NCBI GenBank assembly: GCA_903825435.1
Contig: CAIKAP010000075.1
Coordinates: 1 to 32,425 of the forward strand
Direction of reading: 5' to 3'
Length of the DNA stretch: 32,425 bases
Source: an uncultured Verrucomicrobiota bacterium
GTDB taxonomy: Bacteria > Verrucomicrobiota > Verrucomicrobiia > Palsa-1439
Positions 7,615 through 16,460 of this stretch are shown here, piece after piece (within the stretch, counting starts at the first letter, position 1; each line of letters opens with the position of its first letter). Both the position numbers and the translations under genes were made by a program. The notes under the pieces are model-generated. The model saw only the letters and a list, made by a program, of their open reading frames with translations. It had not been told where the DNA came from and did not search any database.

Positions 7615-8507
7615 CCGCCACGTCGCATCAGCGGAAGGATGCGCTCGAACTCGGCGCGCATGTCGGACTCGCTTTTGTTCATCGTCATCTTGTCGAAGTG
7701 GCCGACCATGCAGAGGTCGGGATATTTTTTGCGCAACTTCATTCCGTCCACGCCGGCTTGGCGTTCGAGCGGGAGCACGCCGCGGATGCCGACGTTGCGC
7801 AGCCACGGCACCATCAACGTCACGTCGCCGTCGGTGTCAACGAGCGGGATGATGTTGAACTCCTCGGCCATCGGAATGAGCTGGCGATAGTACGGCGCAA
7901 GGAAATCGTTGAACGCCTGCTCGGAAATCATCGGGCCGAGATTGTAACTGACGTCCTCGGCAAACGTCATGAACGTCGGCACGCAGACCTTTGCGATCTG
8001 CTCCATCAGGCGGCGATTGAAATCGCAGAGGTCCTGGTTGATGGCGTGGACAAGTTCCGGCTGATCGTAAAACGCGAGGCTCAGCCGTTCGATGTTCATC
8101 AACGTCCTCGGAAACCAGAAGAATCCTTCGAGCGTGATCCAGACGACGGCGTCGCCGCGACGCTGGCGTTCGGCCCACGCGCGCATCGTCTCGATGGCGG
8201 GCGTGTGATCCGGAAAAATGTGCGGACGAATCCGGCGATAGTCGTCCATGTTGGCGACAACGCCATCGACGTGGTGTTGCGTGGCCTCGATGGTTGCCTC
8301 GGTGGTGCTGAACCAGAACTGCGGGTACGGATCGAGGCCGAAATACTGAGCGATGTCTAAGACCTGGCTGAACTTCAGTTGGCGCGGCAACCCTTCGCCA
8401 TGCCATCGCTTGATCGTCTCGTCCCACCACATCGCCCACTCCCAGCGCGGCAGCCGGTCGACCGGTTGGAAGTTCATCACGGCGCGGAAACGTTCGACGT
8501 GGTTCAT
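7509..8507 (-). CDS. Uroporphyrinogen decarboxylase (UroD) family protein, candidate methyltransferase of the corrinoid locus
   Basis: The product is 332 residues of the UroD-like TIM-barrel family (MNHVERFRAVMNFQPVDRLPRWE start; PHIFPDHTP; PLVDTDGDV; GYIPSVDHQTPPGVSLAEY end). Family members MtaA, MtbA, CmuA and the acetogen demethylase MtvB transfer methyl groups to or from corrinoid proteins, while HemE decarboxylates uroporphyrinogen. This one lacks the HemE N-terminal signature and is the last gene of an operon with corrinoid, methyl-THF and homocysteine methyltransferase components, three bases after the previous gene. The zinc motif HxC of MtaA/MtbA is not obvious: the expected place reads MVGHFDKMTM, with His but no Cys. 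It therefore may use other ligands or a non-thiol substrate. A methyltransferase role is inferred from context. Confidence 0.8.
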   Translation of the reverse strand: MNHVERFRAVMNFQPVDRLPRWEWAMWWDETIKRWHGEGLPRQLKFSQVLDIAQYFGLDPYPQFWFSTTEATIEATQHHVDGVVANMDDYRRIRPHIFPDHTPAIETMRAWAERQRRGDAVVWITLEGFFWFPRTLMNIERLSLAFYDQPELVHAINQDLCDFNRRLMEQIAKVCVPTFMTFAEDVSYNLGPMISEQAFNDFLAPYYRQLIPMAEEFNIIPLVDTDGDVTLMVPWLRNVGIRGVLPLERQAGVDGMKLRKKYPDLCMVGHFDKMTMNKSESDMRAEFERILPLMRRGGYIPSVDHQTPPGVSLAEYRVFLKLLNEYTNLGAR

Positions 8508-8510
8508 GGC

Positions 8511-9389
8511 TCACCCTCCTAGCGCGCGGCGCATTGCACGCAAATGTTCCGGGGTTGTTCCGCAACAGCCGCCGACGACGGCAACGCCGAGCGATTTCAT
8601 CCGCGTTGCAAACGCGGCAAGTGCAGCGGGGCCGACGTTGTACACGGCATGGCCATTCACGACTTGTGGCAGGCCTGCGTTTGGCTTCGCAAGCAACCGC
8701 GCTTGCGGACGCGCTGCCTTCATCGCACGAATCACTTGTTCCAAACTCTCCGGACCGACGCTGCAATTCGAACCGACGGCAGCTGCACCGGCGTCGGTGA
8801 GTCGGAAAACGGCATCTTCTGGTGTGACGCCCATCATCGTGCGCCCGTTCAGCTCAAACGCCATACTGACGAGCACGGGCACGCTTGCGTTTTCCTTAGA
8901 CGCGCTGACGGCAAGCAACGCTTCCTGCAAATCAGTGAACGTCTCGCACACCAGCGCGTCCACGCCGGTTTGTGCGAGCAGGGCGGCTTGTTCGGCGAAA
9001 GAAGCGCGCGCTTCGTCAAGGCTAAACTCACCGTACGGTTCGAGCATCTCGCCAGTTGGGCCAATAGAACCGACGATAAAGGTGTTTTTACCCGCAGCAG
9101 CCTCACGAGCAAGTTCGACGGCGGTTCGATTGATGGTCTCAAATTTATCTTCGAGTCCACAGCGACTGAGGCCGACGCGGCTGGCGCCGAAGGTGCAAGT
9201 ATAAATCATGTCAGAGCCTGCGGCGACGTATTGCGCGGCAACCTTGCGGATGGCGACGGGATTGTCAAGTAACCAGCGTTCGGGCGCCTCGCCGACGGGC
9301 AAGCCAGCGGCTTGGAGCATCGTGCCGGTAGCGCCGTCAGCGAGAAGAGGTGTGGGTTGTGTCAGTGCGTCGAGAAAGGATCGGGTCAT
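8511..9389 (-). CDS. Homocysteine S-methyltransferase family protein (MetH-Hcy-domain-like)
   Basis: The product is 292 residues, one Hcy-binding TIM barrel with no extra domains. It starts with LLADGATGTML, followed by TCTFGASR, GSIGPTGEML, ETFTDLQEAL and SMAFELNGRTM. The zinc cysteines are in place: Cys209 (GSNCSVGP) and Cys275-Cys276 (GGCCGTTPEH). The domain activates homocysteine thiolate for methylation, in MetH from methylcobalamin. As a free-standing protein in an operon with a separate corrinoid protein and a separate methyl-THF:corrinoid methyltransferase, it could supply the homocysteine half of a split methionine synthase. It overlaps the upstream transporter gene by four bases and is followed after three bases by the UroD-family gene. 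Betaine- or S-methylmethionine-dependent activity is the main alternative. Confidence 0.88.
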   Translation of the reverse strand: MTRSFLDALTQPTPLLADGATGTMLQAAGLPVGEAPERWLLDNPVAIRKVAAQYVAAGSDMIYTCTFGASRVGLSRCGLEDKFETINRTAVELAREAAAGKNTFIVGSIGPTGEMLEPYGEFSLDEARASFAEQAALLAQTGVDALVCETFTDLQEALLAVSASKENASVPVLVSMAFELNGRTMMGVTPEDAVFRLTDAGAAAVGSNCSVGPESLEQVIRAMKAARPQARLLAKPNAGLPQVVNGHAVYNVGPAALAAFATRMKSLGVAVVGGCCGTTPEHLRAMRRALGG

Positions 9390-10627
9390 GGCGTAACAGT
9401 GCGCCGTTCACCGCATTGAGACAAGAAATTTTTACCCAACTCCTGCCTACGCAGGAACAGTGACAGGAAGGACCCCAAGGCAAGCAGCACGGCGCCGAGA
9501 GCGAAGGCGTAGGCGCTGGCCTGCGGGCCGTGGCGATCTTTGAGCCAGGCGACGCCTTGCGGGCCGACGATACCAGCGGCGGACCAAGCGGTCAGGATGC
9601 AGCCGTAGAGGACCGGCATAAGACGGGGGCCAAAGGTGTTCAGCACAAATGACGGCATGACGCCGAAGCCGCCGCCGTAACAGAGCAGAACGTAGCAGAT
9701 CAGCACGCCGAACAGCCACGGGTTGCTGACTTTCATCAAGACGCCAAACGCGACGACTTGCGTGGCGAGCATGATGCGAAAAGTTGCAAGTTGGCCGAGC
9801 CGGTCGGAGAGAGCGCCCCAGCAGAGCCGGCCGAAACCGTTGAAGACGGAACTGACGGCGATCAGCGTCGCACCAAACACAGCCAGCGTGACGGGCGCCA
9901 ACGATGGATCAACTTTTTTCCACAAATCCTGGAGCAGCGGCGACTGGAAACTGATGATGGCGACGCCGGCGACGATGTTGCAGAAAAAAACCAGCCACAT
10001 CAGCAGGAATTGGCGCGACCAAATCGTGGCGATGCCGGTAAGGTCGGTGGGGCCTGTCGGGGTGTCAGGTGGATTACGAAGACCGGTAGCGACGATGAGA
10101 CCGGTGAGACCGACAATCAGGCCGGCACCGGCGAAAACTTCCGGTAATTGAAATTTTGTGGCCAATGCCGGCGCGATGACTTTGCTCATCAGGAGCGCGC
10201 CGAAGCCGAAACCCATCACGACCATGCCGGTGACGAGACCTTTTTTGTCGGGGAACCACTTCGCAACTGTGGCGACGGGCGTGACGTAGCCGAGGCCTAA
10301 ACCGATGCCGCCGATGCCGCCGTAGCCGAGCCACAACAGCGGCAGCGATTTCAAATGCAACGCCAGCGCGGCGAGGAGGTAGCCGGTGCCGTAGAGGAGG
10401 CTACCGGTGATGGCGAGTTTGCGCGGGCCGAATTTCGGCAACAGGACGCCGCCGACGGCGGCGGCGAGACCGAGGAAACCGATGGCGAAGCTGAATGTCC
10501 ACGCAACTTGCGTGTTGCGCCAGCCGTAGCCGTCAACGAGCGGTTTCTGGAAATAGCTCCAGGCGTAAACCGAGCCGAGGCAGAGTTGGAGCAGCGTGCC
10601 CAGGCCGGCAATGAGCCAGCGATTCAT
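9386..10627 (-). CDS. OFA-family major facilitator transporter (oxalate/formate antiporter-like)
   Basis: The product is 413 residues with about twelve predicted membrane helices. The start [76 protein letters not shown] and GRLCWGALSDRLG are characteristic of the OFA family, whose best-known member exchanges oxalate for formate. Many OFA members carry other monocarboxylates, so formate is only a candidate. The context favours a C1 acid: the next gene upstream in the transcript is formate-tetrahydrofolate ligase, whose stop overlaps this start by one base, and the downstream neighbour is the homocysteine methyltransferase. Location is the inner membrane. No Shine-Dalgarno is needed if translation is coupled. 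Confidence 0.87.
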   Translation of the reverse strand: MNRWLIAGLGTLLQLCLGSVYAWSYFQKPLVDGYGWRNTQVAWTFSFAIGFLGLAAAVGGVLLPKFGPRKLAITGSLLYGTGYLLAALALHLKSLPLLWLGYGGIGGIGLGLGYVTPVATVAKWFPDKKGLVTGMVVMGFGFGALLMSKVIAPALATKFQLPEVFAGAGLIVGLTGLIVATGLRNPPDTPTGPTDLTGIATIWSRQFLLMWLVFFCNIVAGVAIISFQSPLLQDLWKKVDPSLAPVTLAVFGATLIAVSSVFNGFGRLCWGALSDRLGQLATFRIMLATQVVAFGVLMKVSNPWLFGVLICYVLLCYGGGFGVMPSFVLNTFGPRLMPVLYGCILTAWSAAGIVGPQGVAWLKDRHGPQASAYAFALGAVLLALGSFLSLFLRRQELGKNFLSQCGERRTVTP

Positions 10628-12315
10628 TAGAACAGACCGACGATTTCGCCTTTGTCATTGATGTCGATGATTTCGGCGGAGGGGACTTTCGGGAGGCCGG
10701 GCATGGTCATGATGTCGCCGAGCAGCACGACGACAAACCCGGCGCCGGCACTGAGTTTCACGTCGCGGATCGGGACGTCGAAGTTTTTCGGGCGGCCACG
10801 CAACGACGGGTCGCTGGACAACGAGTATTGCGTCTTGGCCATACAGACCGGTAGGTGGCCGTACCCGCCTTCCTCGAGTTCCTTGAACTTGGCGCGGATT
10901 TTGGCGTCGGCCATGATGTTGTCGGCGCCGTAAATATTCTGCGCGATGGAGCGGACCTTGTTCCAGAGGCTCATCTCATCGGTGTAAAGGAACTGGAACG
11001 GCTGGGCGGCCGGTTTGCTGGTGATCTCGACGATGGCGTGCGCGAGTTCCTCGGCGCCGGCGCCACCCTTGGCCCAGTGCAGGCACTTGATGGCCTTCAC
11101 ACCGAGCTTCTGGCAGTGGCGTTCGACCACGGCGAGTTCCTCGTCGGTGTCGGCGACAAAGTGGTTGATGGCGACAACGACCGGGAGATTGAACATCCGG
11201 ATGTTTTCGAGATGTTTTTCCAGGTTAACGATGCCTTTCTCGACGGCAACCGGGTTCGGCGTTTTGAGGTCGGCTTTTTCCACGCCGCCGTGCATCTTGA
11301 GGGCGCGGATGGTGGCGACGATGACGACCGCGTTGGGCTGGAGGCCGGCATGGCGGCATTTGATGTCGAGGAATTTTTCCGCACCGAGATCGGCGCCGAA
11401 GCCGGCTTCCGTGACGGTGTAATCGGCGAGACGCATGCCGAGCTTGGTGGCGAGGACGCTGTTGCAGCCGTGCGCAATGTTGGCGAACGGGCCGCCGTGG
11501 ACAAACGCCGGGTTGTTTTCGAGCGTCTGGACGAGGTTCGGCTTAAGCGCGTCCTTGAGCAGGACAGTCATCGCACCGTGCGCCTTGAGGTCGGCGGCCG
11601 TGATCGGTTTCTTGTCGCGGGTATAGGCGACAACGATCCGGCCGAGGCGTTCCCGTAGTTCCTTGAGCGACTCGGAAAGACAGAAGATGGCCATGACTTC
11701 GGAGGCGACGGTGATGTCGAAGCCGGACTCGCGCGGGATACCGTTGGCGTGGCCGCCGAGACCGAGGACGATGTCGCGCAGGGCGCGGTCGTTCATGTCA
11801 ACGACGCGACGCCAGACGATCCGGTTGATGTCAATGTCAAGACGGTTGCCTTGGGTGAGATGGTTGTCGAGCATCGCGGAGAGAAGGTTGTGCGCGGTGC
11901 CGATGGCGTGGAAGTCGCCGGTGAAATGGAGATTGATGTCTTCCATCGGCACGACCTGCGAGTAGCCGCCGCCGGCAGCGCCGCCCTTGATGCCGAAGCA
12001 CGGGCCGAGGGAGGGCTCGCGCAGGCAGATGACGGCGCGTTTGCCGATGCGGTTGAGCGCGTCGCCGAGGCCGACGGTGGTGGTCGTCTTGCCTTCGCCG
12101 GCGGGCGTGGGGCTGATGGCGGTAACGAGGATGAGCTTGCCCTTGGGGACGTTGTCGAGCGAGTGGAAATAATCGAGCGAGATCTTTGCTTTGTATTTGC
12201 CATATTGCTCAATGTGATCAACGGGAATGTTGAGTTTCGCAGCGATTTTTTCGACCGGCTGCATCTTCGACTGGCGGGAGATTTCGATGTCGGACAGGAA
12301 CGTTTGGGTGCTCAT
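10627..12315 (-). CDS. fhs: Formate--tetrahydrofolate ligase
   Basis: The product is 562 residues, full length for the family. It joins formate to THF using ATP to give 10-formyl-THF, and can run in reverse to yield ATP and formate. The ATP-binding loop is [18 protein letters not shown]. Other signatures are [69 protein letters not shown] and [13 protein letters not shown]. The start ATG at 12315 is preceded by AAAAGGAAAA, a good ribosome site. It sits 13 bases after the methyl-THF methyltransferase gene and directly before the OFA transporter. In a demethylation pathway it would be the energy-yielding last step; in a biosynthetic one it would feed C1 units toward MetF. FolD, the link between them, is not in the window. 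Confidence 0.95.
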   Translation of the reverse strand: MSTQTFLSDIEISRQSKMQPVEKIAAKLNIPVDHIEQYGKYKAKISLDYFHSLDNVPKGKLILVTAISPTPAGEGKTTTTVGLGDALNRIGKRAVICLREPSLGPCFGIKGGAAGGGYSQVVPMEDINLHFTGDFHAIGTAHNLLSAMLDNHLTQGNRLDIDINRIVWRRVVDMNDRALRDIVLGLGGHANGIPRESGFDITVASEVMAIFCLSESLKELRERLGRIVVAYTRDKKPITAADLKAHGAMTVLLKDALKPNLVQTLENNPAFVHGGPFANIAHGCNSVLATKLGMRLADYTVTEAGFGADLGAEKFLDIKCRHAGLQPNAVVIVATIRALKMHGGVEKADLKTPNPVAVEKGIVNLEKHLENIRMFNLPVVVAINHFVADTDEELAVVERHCQKLGVKAIKCLHWAKGGAGAEELAHAIVEITSKPAAQPFQFLYTDEMSLWNKVRSIAQNIYGADNIMADAKIRAKFKELEEGGYGHLPVCMAKTQYSLSSDPSLRGRPKNFDVPIRDVKLSAGAGFVVVLLGDIMTMPGLPKVPSAEIIDINDKGEIVGLF

Positions 12316-12328
12316 GGGAATTTTCCTT

Positions 12329-13192
12329 TTAGGCGTAGTATTCCTGGACGCGCATGATGACGTCGAAGCCTTCGAGCTTCAGACAGTGAGCGAGGCACTG
12401 CATCGCGGCGTGGTCGGGCGCGAGGATTTCGTATTTGCGTTTCACCGATCCGATGACGTGGTCCATGCCGAGCGGCATCGCCATCGTCAGGAACGCGCTC
12501 TCCAGCGGGCCTTTTGTCGGCGAACCGTCGGCGCGTTTCGGCGGCAACATCACGGTGAAATTGCTGAGACCAACCGACATGTGGACGCCCTTGAATTGCG
12601 GGTCGTCGTGGATCATGCGGATGGATTTTATCAACCGCTGGAACTGGTCGTCGGAGTCGGCGCCGATGGGCGAGATGCCTGCGTCAATGATGCAGTCACC
12701 GACGGCGATGCCGTGCCGCTTCGCCTCGGCGATCATCTGCTTCGCGGTGTCATAGGTCTGCTCGGCGGTGTGGTTGGGCTTGCCGGTGCCGTTCTCGTTG
12801 CGCTCGGTCACGAGTAGGATCGGTTTGAACGGCACGATCTTCTTCAACTCGAACATCTGCACCCGCAACGGCGAAATCGAGTTCAGCGCCGGAATCTTTC
12901 CGCCGGCGCGGGAGAGATCGTAGGCCTTGAGCGCGGCCTCGGCCATCACTGGGTCGGGAGTGTCAATCGAGAGCGGCTTGGCAGTCACGCTCTGGACCTG
13001 GCGCACCATCTCCGCAAGGAACTCCGGCGTTCGACTGCCAACGTTGACGTCGATGTAGCCGGCGCCGCCTTCGTCCTGCGACTTCGCCAGCTCCTTCAGC
13101 CCGGCAATGTCGTTGGCTTCGTAGAGTTTCTTGGTGGACGGGACAGAATCATTGATGGATTCGCCGATGATGGTGAGACCTTGGATGGGCAT
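12329..13192 (-). CDS. Methyltetrahydrofolate:corrinoid methyltransferase (pterin-binding domain, AcsE/MtvA-like)
   Basis: The product is 287 residues of the pterin-binding TIM barrel found in AcsE/MeTr, MtvA and the second module of MetH. Visible signatures are [13 protein letters not shown] at the start, [50 protein letters not shown] and [14 protein letters not shown], with the Asp and Asn residues that hold the pterin ring. It moves the methyl group between 5-methyl-THF and the corrinoid protein encoded upstream in the same operon. Spacing is two bases from the MetF-like gene and 13 bases to fhs. Direction of flow is not visible in the sequence. Dihydropteroate synthase is excluded by the neighbours and by the AcsE-type motifs. 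Confidence 0.92.
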   Translation of the reverse strand: MPIQGLTIIGESINDSVPSTKKLYEANDIAGLKELAKSQDEGGAGYIDVNVGSRTPEFLAEMVRQVQSVTAKPLSIDTPDPVMAEAALKAYDLSRAGGKIPALNSISPLRVQMFELKKIVPFKPILLVTERNENGTGKPNHTAEQTYDTAKQMIAEAKRHGIAVGDCIIDAGISPIGADSDDQFQRLIKSIRMIHDDPQFKGVHMSVGLSNFTVMLPPKRADGSPTKGPLESAFLTMAMPLGMDHVIGSVKRKYEILAPDHAAMQCLAHCLKLEGFDVIMRVQEYYA

Positions 13193-13194
13193 GA

Positions 13195-14730
13195 CTATTT
13201 CTCCTTCTTGGCGTTGTGGTCACGGCCGAGGAACGAGTTGGCCCAGCCGGAACTGTTCTTAAGCCCGGCGTTGTAAAAGACCGCCTGGCCTTGGAGCATG
13301 TCTTTGGTTTCTTTGTAGTGCTTCAGGCGCTCGTAGGCGCGCGCCCAGATGCAGTCCTTGTCCTTCAATTCGCACCGCCCGTCGAACGAGCCGCCGCACG
13401 GACCGTTGCGCTGGTTCTTCGAGCACGACCCCTGCGGGCAAAGGTTCGCGATGTCGGGCAGGCTGCAATCGCCGCAGTCGCAGCAGTCGAACATGACCAG
13501 TTTCGACACCTTCTCAACGCCGTGCGCGGTGCGGGAAAGGAAACCGGTGTTCTTGTCCCACCCGGTGTAGATGCGCTTCATGAAGTTAAAGCCGCTGGTG
13601 CCGGGAGTGAAGAACGCGCTGTGGACACAACGCGAGAGGCGATAGTTGAAGTTGACTTCCTTGCTGTCGCCGGGGTGTTCAAGTGAGCGGACGTACTCAC
13701 GGTTCAACGCGCCGTCCGTCTCGAACAAGTAGAATTCGCCGTCGCGGCAGAACTGGATTTCCTTCGCGAACTCCTTCCAGTCGTTCGCGCCGAATTTCTC
13801 TGCCATATCGATGATCTCGAAGAAGCTTTCCGCCTTCGCCATGCCGCCGATGTAGCCACCCGCGAAACCGAGTCCCTTGAAGACAGCAAGCTGTTTCGCG
13901 GCCAGCTCGAAGAAGAACGCGCGCCCCTTGTCGGGCCCCGCGGCGTATTTCTCCGCGAGCGCCAGCAGCTTGTCGCTGACAACGCAGCCCGGCACGTCAT
14001 TGCGGTAGAACATGCCGGCGACGGTCTTGTTGAGCAGATAAACGTTGCCGATGAGCGGAAGGCTGATGCCGTGCGACTGGAGAAACAGTTTCACCTCGTG
14101 GAACTTCCGCATGTCGTAGCCGAGCTGGGTGTAGATGAACTCGGCGCCGTTGCTGATCTTGCGGAGCAGCTTGAAATACTGCGGCATTAACTCGCGCTCG
14201 TACCGTTTGAACGGCGACACCGCGCCCGCGATGTAGAAACTCGTCTTCGGCAGCGTCGTGATCTCGCCCTTGCGTCCCGGCACTGGCAGACCGTCGTTCA
14301 TCGCCTTCAACATCGCGATTAGGCTGACCGAATCGAGGTCGAACGAACCGCTTGCCAGCCCGTGGAACCCTGCCTTCGGATGATCGCCGGTCATGGCGAG
14401 GACGTTGTTGAGGCCCTCGGACGCGAGCCGCCACGCGGTGGATTCGAGCGCGTTGCGGTTGCGGTCCTTGCAAGTCAGGTGAACGACAATCTGGGCGCGA
14501 CGTTTGGCAAGCAACTGTCCCAGCCACTCCGGCGTGAGCATTACGTTGCCGCCCGGGTTGTCGGTGATCGAGACCCAACTGATCCGCGGGTCATCCGTCA
14601 ACGCGTTGCCGAGATCGACAATCTTGCTGGACTGGTCTGCCGGCACGAAACCGCGTGTCGTCACAACTTCTGCGCCGTAGCAGAACCGGCCGCTGGTGAG
14701 GACGTCGCGTAATGTCGGGGTTGTCGTCAT
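13195..14730 (-). CDS. metF: Methylenetetrahydrofolate reductase with MetV-like cysteine-rich C-terminal domain
   Basis: The product is 511 residues. The first 320 or so form a MetF-like flavin TIM barrel (GAEVVTTRGFVP start, ISWVSITDNPGG, VVHLTCKDRN, NNVLAMTGDHP, GAEFIYTQLGYD, PLIGNVYLLN). The last 130 carry the MTHFR-C domain with many cysteines: FDCCDCGDCSL, LCPQGSCSKNQRNGPCGG and RCELKDKDC, followed by WARAYERLK. This tail is the zinc/iron-sulfur type module called MetV when separate in acetogens. I use the ATG at 14730 because conserved protein starts right after it; an in-frame GTG at 14760 would add ten unconserved residues. It interconverts methylene-THF and methyl-THF; the electron carrier is unknown. 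It lies 86 bp after the corrinoid protein gene and two bases before the next. Confidence 0.88.
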   Translation of the reverse strand: MTTTPTLRDVLTSGRFCYGAEVVTTRGFVPADQSSKIVDLGNALTDDPRISWVSITDNPGGNVMLTPEWLGQLLAKRRAQIVVHLTCKDRNRNALESTAWRLASEGLNNVLAMTGDHPKAGFHGLASGSFDLDSVSLIAMLKAMNDGLPVPGRKGEITTLPKTSFYIAGAVSPFKRYERELMPQYFKLLRKISNGAEFIYTQLGYDMRKFHEVKLFLQSHGISLPLIGNVYLLNKTVAGMFYRNDVPGCVVSDKLLALAEKYAAGPDKGRAFFFELAAKQLAVFKGLGFAGGYIGGMAKAESFFEIIDMAEKFGANDWKEFAKEIQFCRDGEFYLFETDGALNREYVRSLEHPGDSKEVNFNYRLSRCVHSAFFTPGTSGFNFMKRIYTGWDKNTGFLSRTAHGVEKVSKLVMFDCCDCGDCSLPDIANLCPQGSCSKNQRNGPCGGSFDGRCELKDKDCIWARAYERLKHYKETKDMLQGQAVFYNAGLKNSSGWANSFLGRDHNAKKEK

Positions 14731-14816
14731 GTTCCGGTTTTGTTCCGGCGGTAAAGACACGCCGGGCCGGTGAGCTTTGTAAAAGGTTCTACCTTGTTTT
14801 CTTCCGTTGTGCCGGC

Positions 14817-15449
14817 TCAGGCGGCCATGAGCTGACGGGCGACGTCCACCGCGCTGGCGGCGTCGGGCGCGTAGCCGTCGGCGCCGATTTCCTTCGCGAA
14901 CTCTTGTGTGATGGGCGCGCCGCCGATGATGACCTTGACGGGGCTGAGGCCGGTTTTCTTGAGCGCCTCGATGGTGGTCTTCATCGCCGGCATTGTCGTG
15001 GTCAACAGCGCGGACAGGCCGACGACCTGCGCGTTGTGTTCCTTGACGGCGGCGGCGAATTTGTCGGGCGAAACGTTCGTGCCGAGGTCAACGACGCCGA
15101 AGTTGGCGCCTTTCCACATCATGGCGACGAGATTCTTGCCGATATCGTGAAGGTCTCCCTGTACGGTGCCGATGACGGCGGTGAACTTCGGCTTGATGCC
15201 GGCCTGCACCAGCAACGGTTCGAGGAGTGCCATCGCTTCCTTCATGGCGCGGGCAGCGATGAGCATCTCAGGAACAAAGATCTGGTTGTTCTTGAACTTC
15301 TCGCCAACCTCGGCCATGCCGGGGACAAGACCTTTCTCGACAATGTCCAGCGGTTTCATACCCGCTGCCAGCAACGTCTTCGTAATCTCGACGGAATCCT
15401 TGCGGTTTCCTTTCACGACTGCTTGGCTCAAAGTTTTCAGGTCACTCAT
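14817..15449 (-). CDS. Corrinoid (cobalamin-binding) methyl-carrier protein
   Basis: The product is 210 residues, MtbC/MtvC type. Residues about 1-85 are the helical cap (LSQAVVKGNRKDSVEITKTLLAAGM, then GEKFKNNQIFVPEMLIAARAMK). Residues about 90-210 are the B12-binding Rossmann fold with GTVQGDLHDIGKNLV, where His101 is the base-off axial ligand of the DxHxxG motif, then GLSALLTTTMPAM and IIGGAPIT. It shuttles a methyl group as methylcobalamin between a donor methyltransferase and the THF- or homocysteine-dependent enzymes of the same operon. It is the promoter-proximal gene, with ribosome site AGAGGAG (15457-15463) seven bases before the ATG and a strong promoter upstream. Being first and singly spaced, it is likely the most expressed component. 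Confidence 0.93.
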   Translation of the reverse strand: MSDLKTLSQAVVKGNRKDSVEITKTLLAAGMKPLDIVEKGLVPGMAEVGEKFKNNQIFVPEMLIAARAMKEAMALLEPLLVQAGIKPKFTAVIGTVQGDLHDIGKNLVAMMWKGANFGVVDLGTNVSPDKFAAAVKEHNAQVVGLSALLTTTMPAMKTTIEALKKTGLSPVKVIIGGAPITQEFAKEIGADGYAPDAASAVDVARQLMAA

Positions 15450-15476
15450 GCGTTATCTCCTCTTGAAAGTGGCGTC

Positions 15477-15505
15477 ACAATAGCGGTTGCCTCGCTTCTT
15501 GACAA
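15477..15505 (-). promoter_or_regulatory. Sigma70-like promoter of the corrinoid operon
   Basis: On the minus strand, TTGTCA (15500-15505) and TATTGT (15477-15482) are separated by exactly 17 bases. Transcription would begin about 7 bases downstream, near 15470, giving a 5' leader of about 20 bases with the ribosome site AGAGGAG. The leader is too short for a cobalamin riboswitch. The -35 box overlaps that of the divergent AraC promoter. Confidence 0.65.
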
Positions 15506-15526
15506 TACCCAAGATTGGCCGATACT
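15499..15526 (+). promoter_or_regulatory. Sigma70-like promoter of the AraC-DUF1638-RACE-archease operon
   Basis: On the plus strand, a consensus TTGACA at 15499-15504 is followed after 16 bases by GATACT (15521-15526, four of six consensus positions). Start of transcription would be near 15533, leaving about 13 bases of leader before the ATG at 15546 and no clear Shine-Dalgarno. The hexamer shares six bases with the opposite -35 box, so polymerase cannot easily occupy both promoters at once. Confidence 0.5.
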
Positions 15527-15545
15527 TGCCTGCCATTGACCGCTG

Positions 15546-16424
15546 ATGAACCTCAACCCGATGGACAACCTGCTCGTCGGCAGCGCCGGAATCGCCGCCT
15601 ATCCTCCGGGCGCAACCTTCGGCCCCAGACTCCTTTACGATTTCCAATTCCTCTGGATTATCGAGGGCAATATCGCTGCCAATTTCGATCAGAAGAAGAT
15701 TTCCGCTTTGCCTGACACTATCCTGCTCGGTCGGCCCGGGATGACGGACCGCTACGACTGGGACCGCGAACGGCGGACCATTCTAGCCTACCTGCATTTC
15801 AGCTTCGACTACTCTGCGCCGGAATGGCCGCCGTTGAAGGAATGGCCTTTGGTCCGGCGGATAACCTCCAATGACATCCTCCGCCCGCTCTTCCGCTACG
15901 CCGTCGGTCTGGCCCAATCGTCGATTCCAGACCGGGATCAACTCCTTGAATCCACCGTCACGCTGATGCTCCACAGTTTCCTCTCCGGCCAGACCGCCGT
16001 CGCGCCGGAGCCATTCGGCAAACTGCCCGGCGCTGTCGAGAAAGCGCTGGCGGCAATACGGCGGGCGCTCGCGCAAGACCCGCCGTTGCCGATCACGCTC
16101 GAAGAACTGGCCCGAACCGCGCACGTCACGGCCGAACATCTTTGCCGGCTGTTTCGGCGCCATCTGAACCTCGGCCCGCTCGAATGCGCCGGGCTGGCCC
16201 GGCTGGAGCGCGCGGCTTCATTGCTGGTCCGCTCGAACCTTGCAGTGAAGGAGGTCGCCGACGCCACCGGGTTCGTCTCGCAGTACCATTTCTCCAACAA
16301 GTTCAAGCGCATCTACGGCGTCTCGCCGCGTGACTACCGCCGCTCGATGCGAGCCGGTTTCATGATTCTCGGCAACCCGATCATCCAACGCCTCCAACTC
16401 CATGTTCCGGAAACCCAACCTTGA
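15546..16424 (+). CDS. AraC-family transcriptional regulator
   Basis: The product is 292 residues. Residues about 1-130 form the cupin-like effector domain (GATFGPRLLYDFQFLWIIEG start, LPDTILLGRPGMTDRYDWD). Residues about 185-285 are the double HTH: ITLEELARTAHVTAEHLCRLFRRHLNLGP for the first and AVKEVADATGFVSQYHFSNKFKRIYGVSPRDYRRS for the second, the classical AraC signature. It is divergent from the corrinoid operon, 96 bp away, across overlapping promoters, and heads the operon carrying DUF1638 and the corrinoid activator. Control of both operons in response to a methyl donor or related small molecule is the natural inference. The effector cannot be read from sequence. Confidence 0.92.
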   Translation: MNLNPMDNLLVGSAGIAAYPPGATFGPRLLYDFQFLWIIEGNIAANFDQKKISALPDTILLGRPGMTDRYDWDRERRTILAYLHFSFDYSAPEWPPLKEWPLVRRITSNDILRPLFRYAVGLAQSSIPDRDQLLESTVTLMLHSFLSGQTAVAPEPFGKLPGAVEKALAAIRRALAQDPPLPITLEELARTAHVTAEHLCRLFRRHLNLGPLECAGLARLERAASLLVRSNLAVKEVADATGFVSQYHFSNKFKRIYGVSPRDYRRSMRAGFMILGNPIIQRLQLHVPETQP

Positions 16425-16460
16425 TTTCGCCCTCTCGCCGGATAGAGTAGCGGCCACCTT

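Noticed and set aside
15450-15545. Cobalamin riboswitch before the corrinoid operon
   Set aside because: The leader after the predicted transcription start is only about 20 bases and no B12-box-like sequence is visible.
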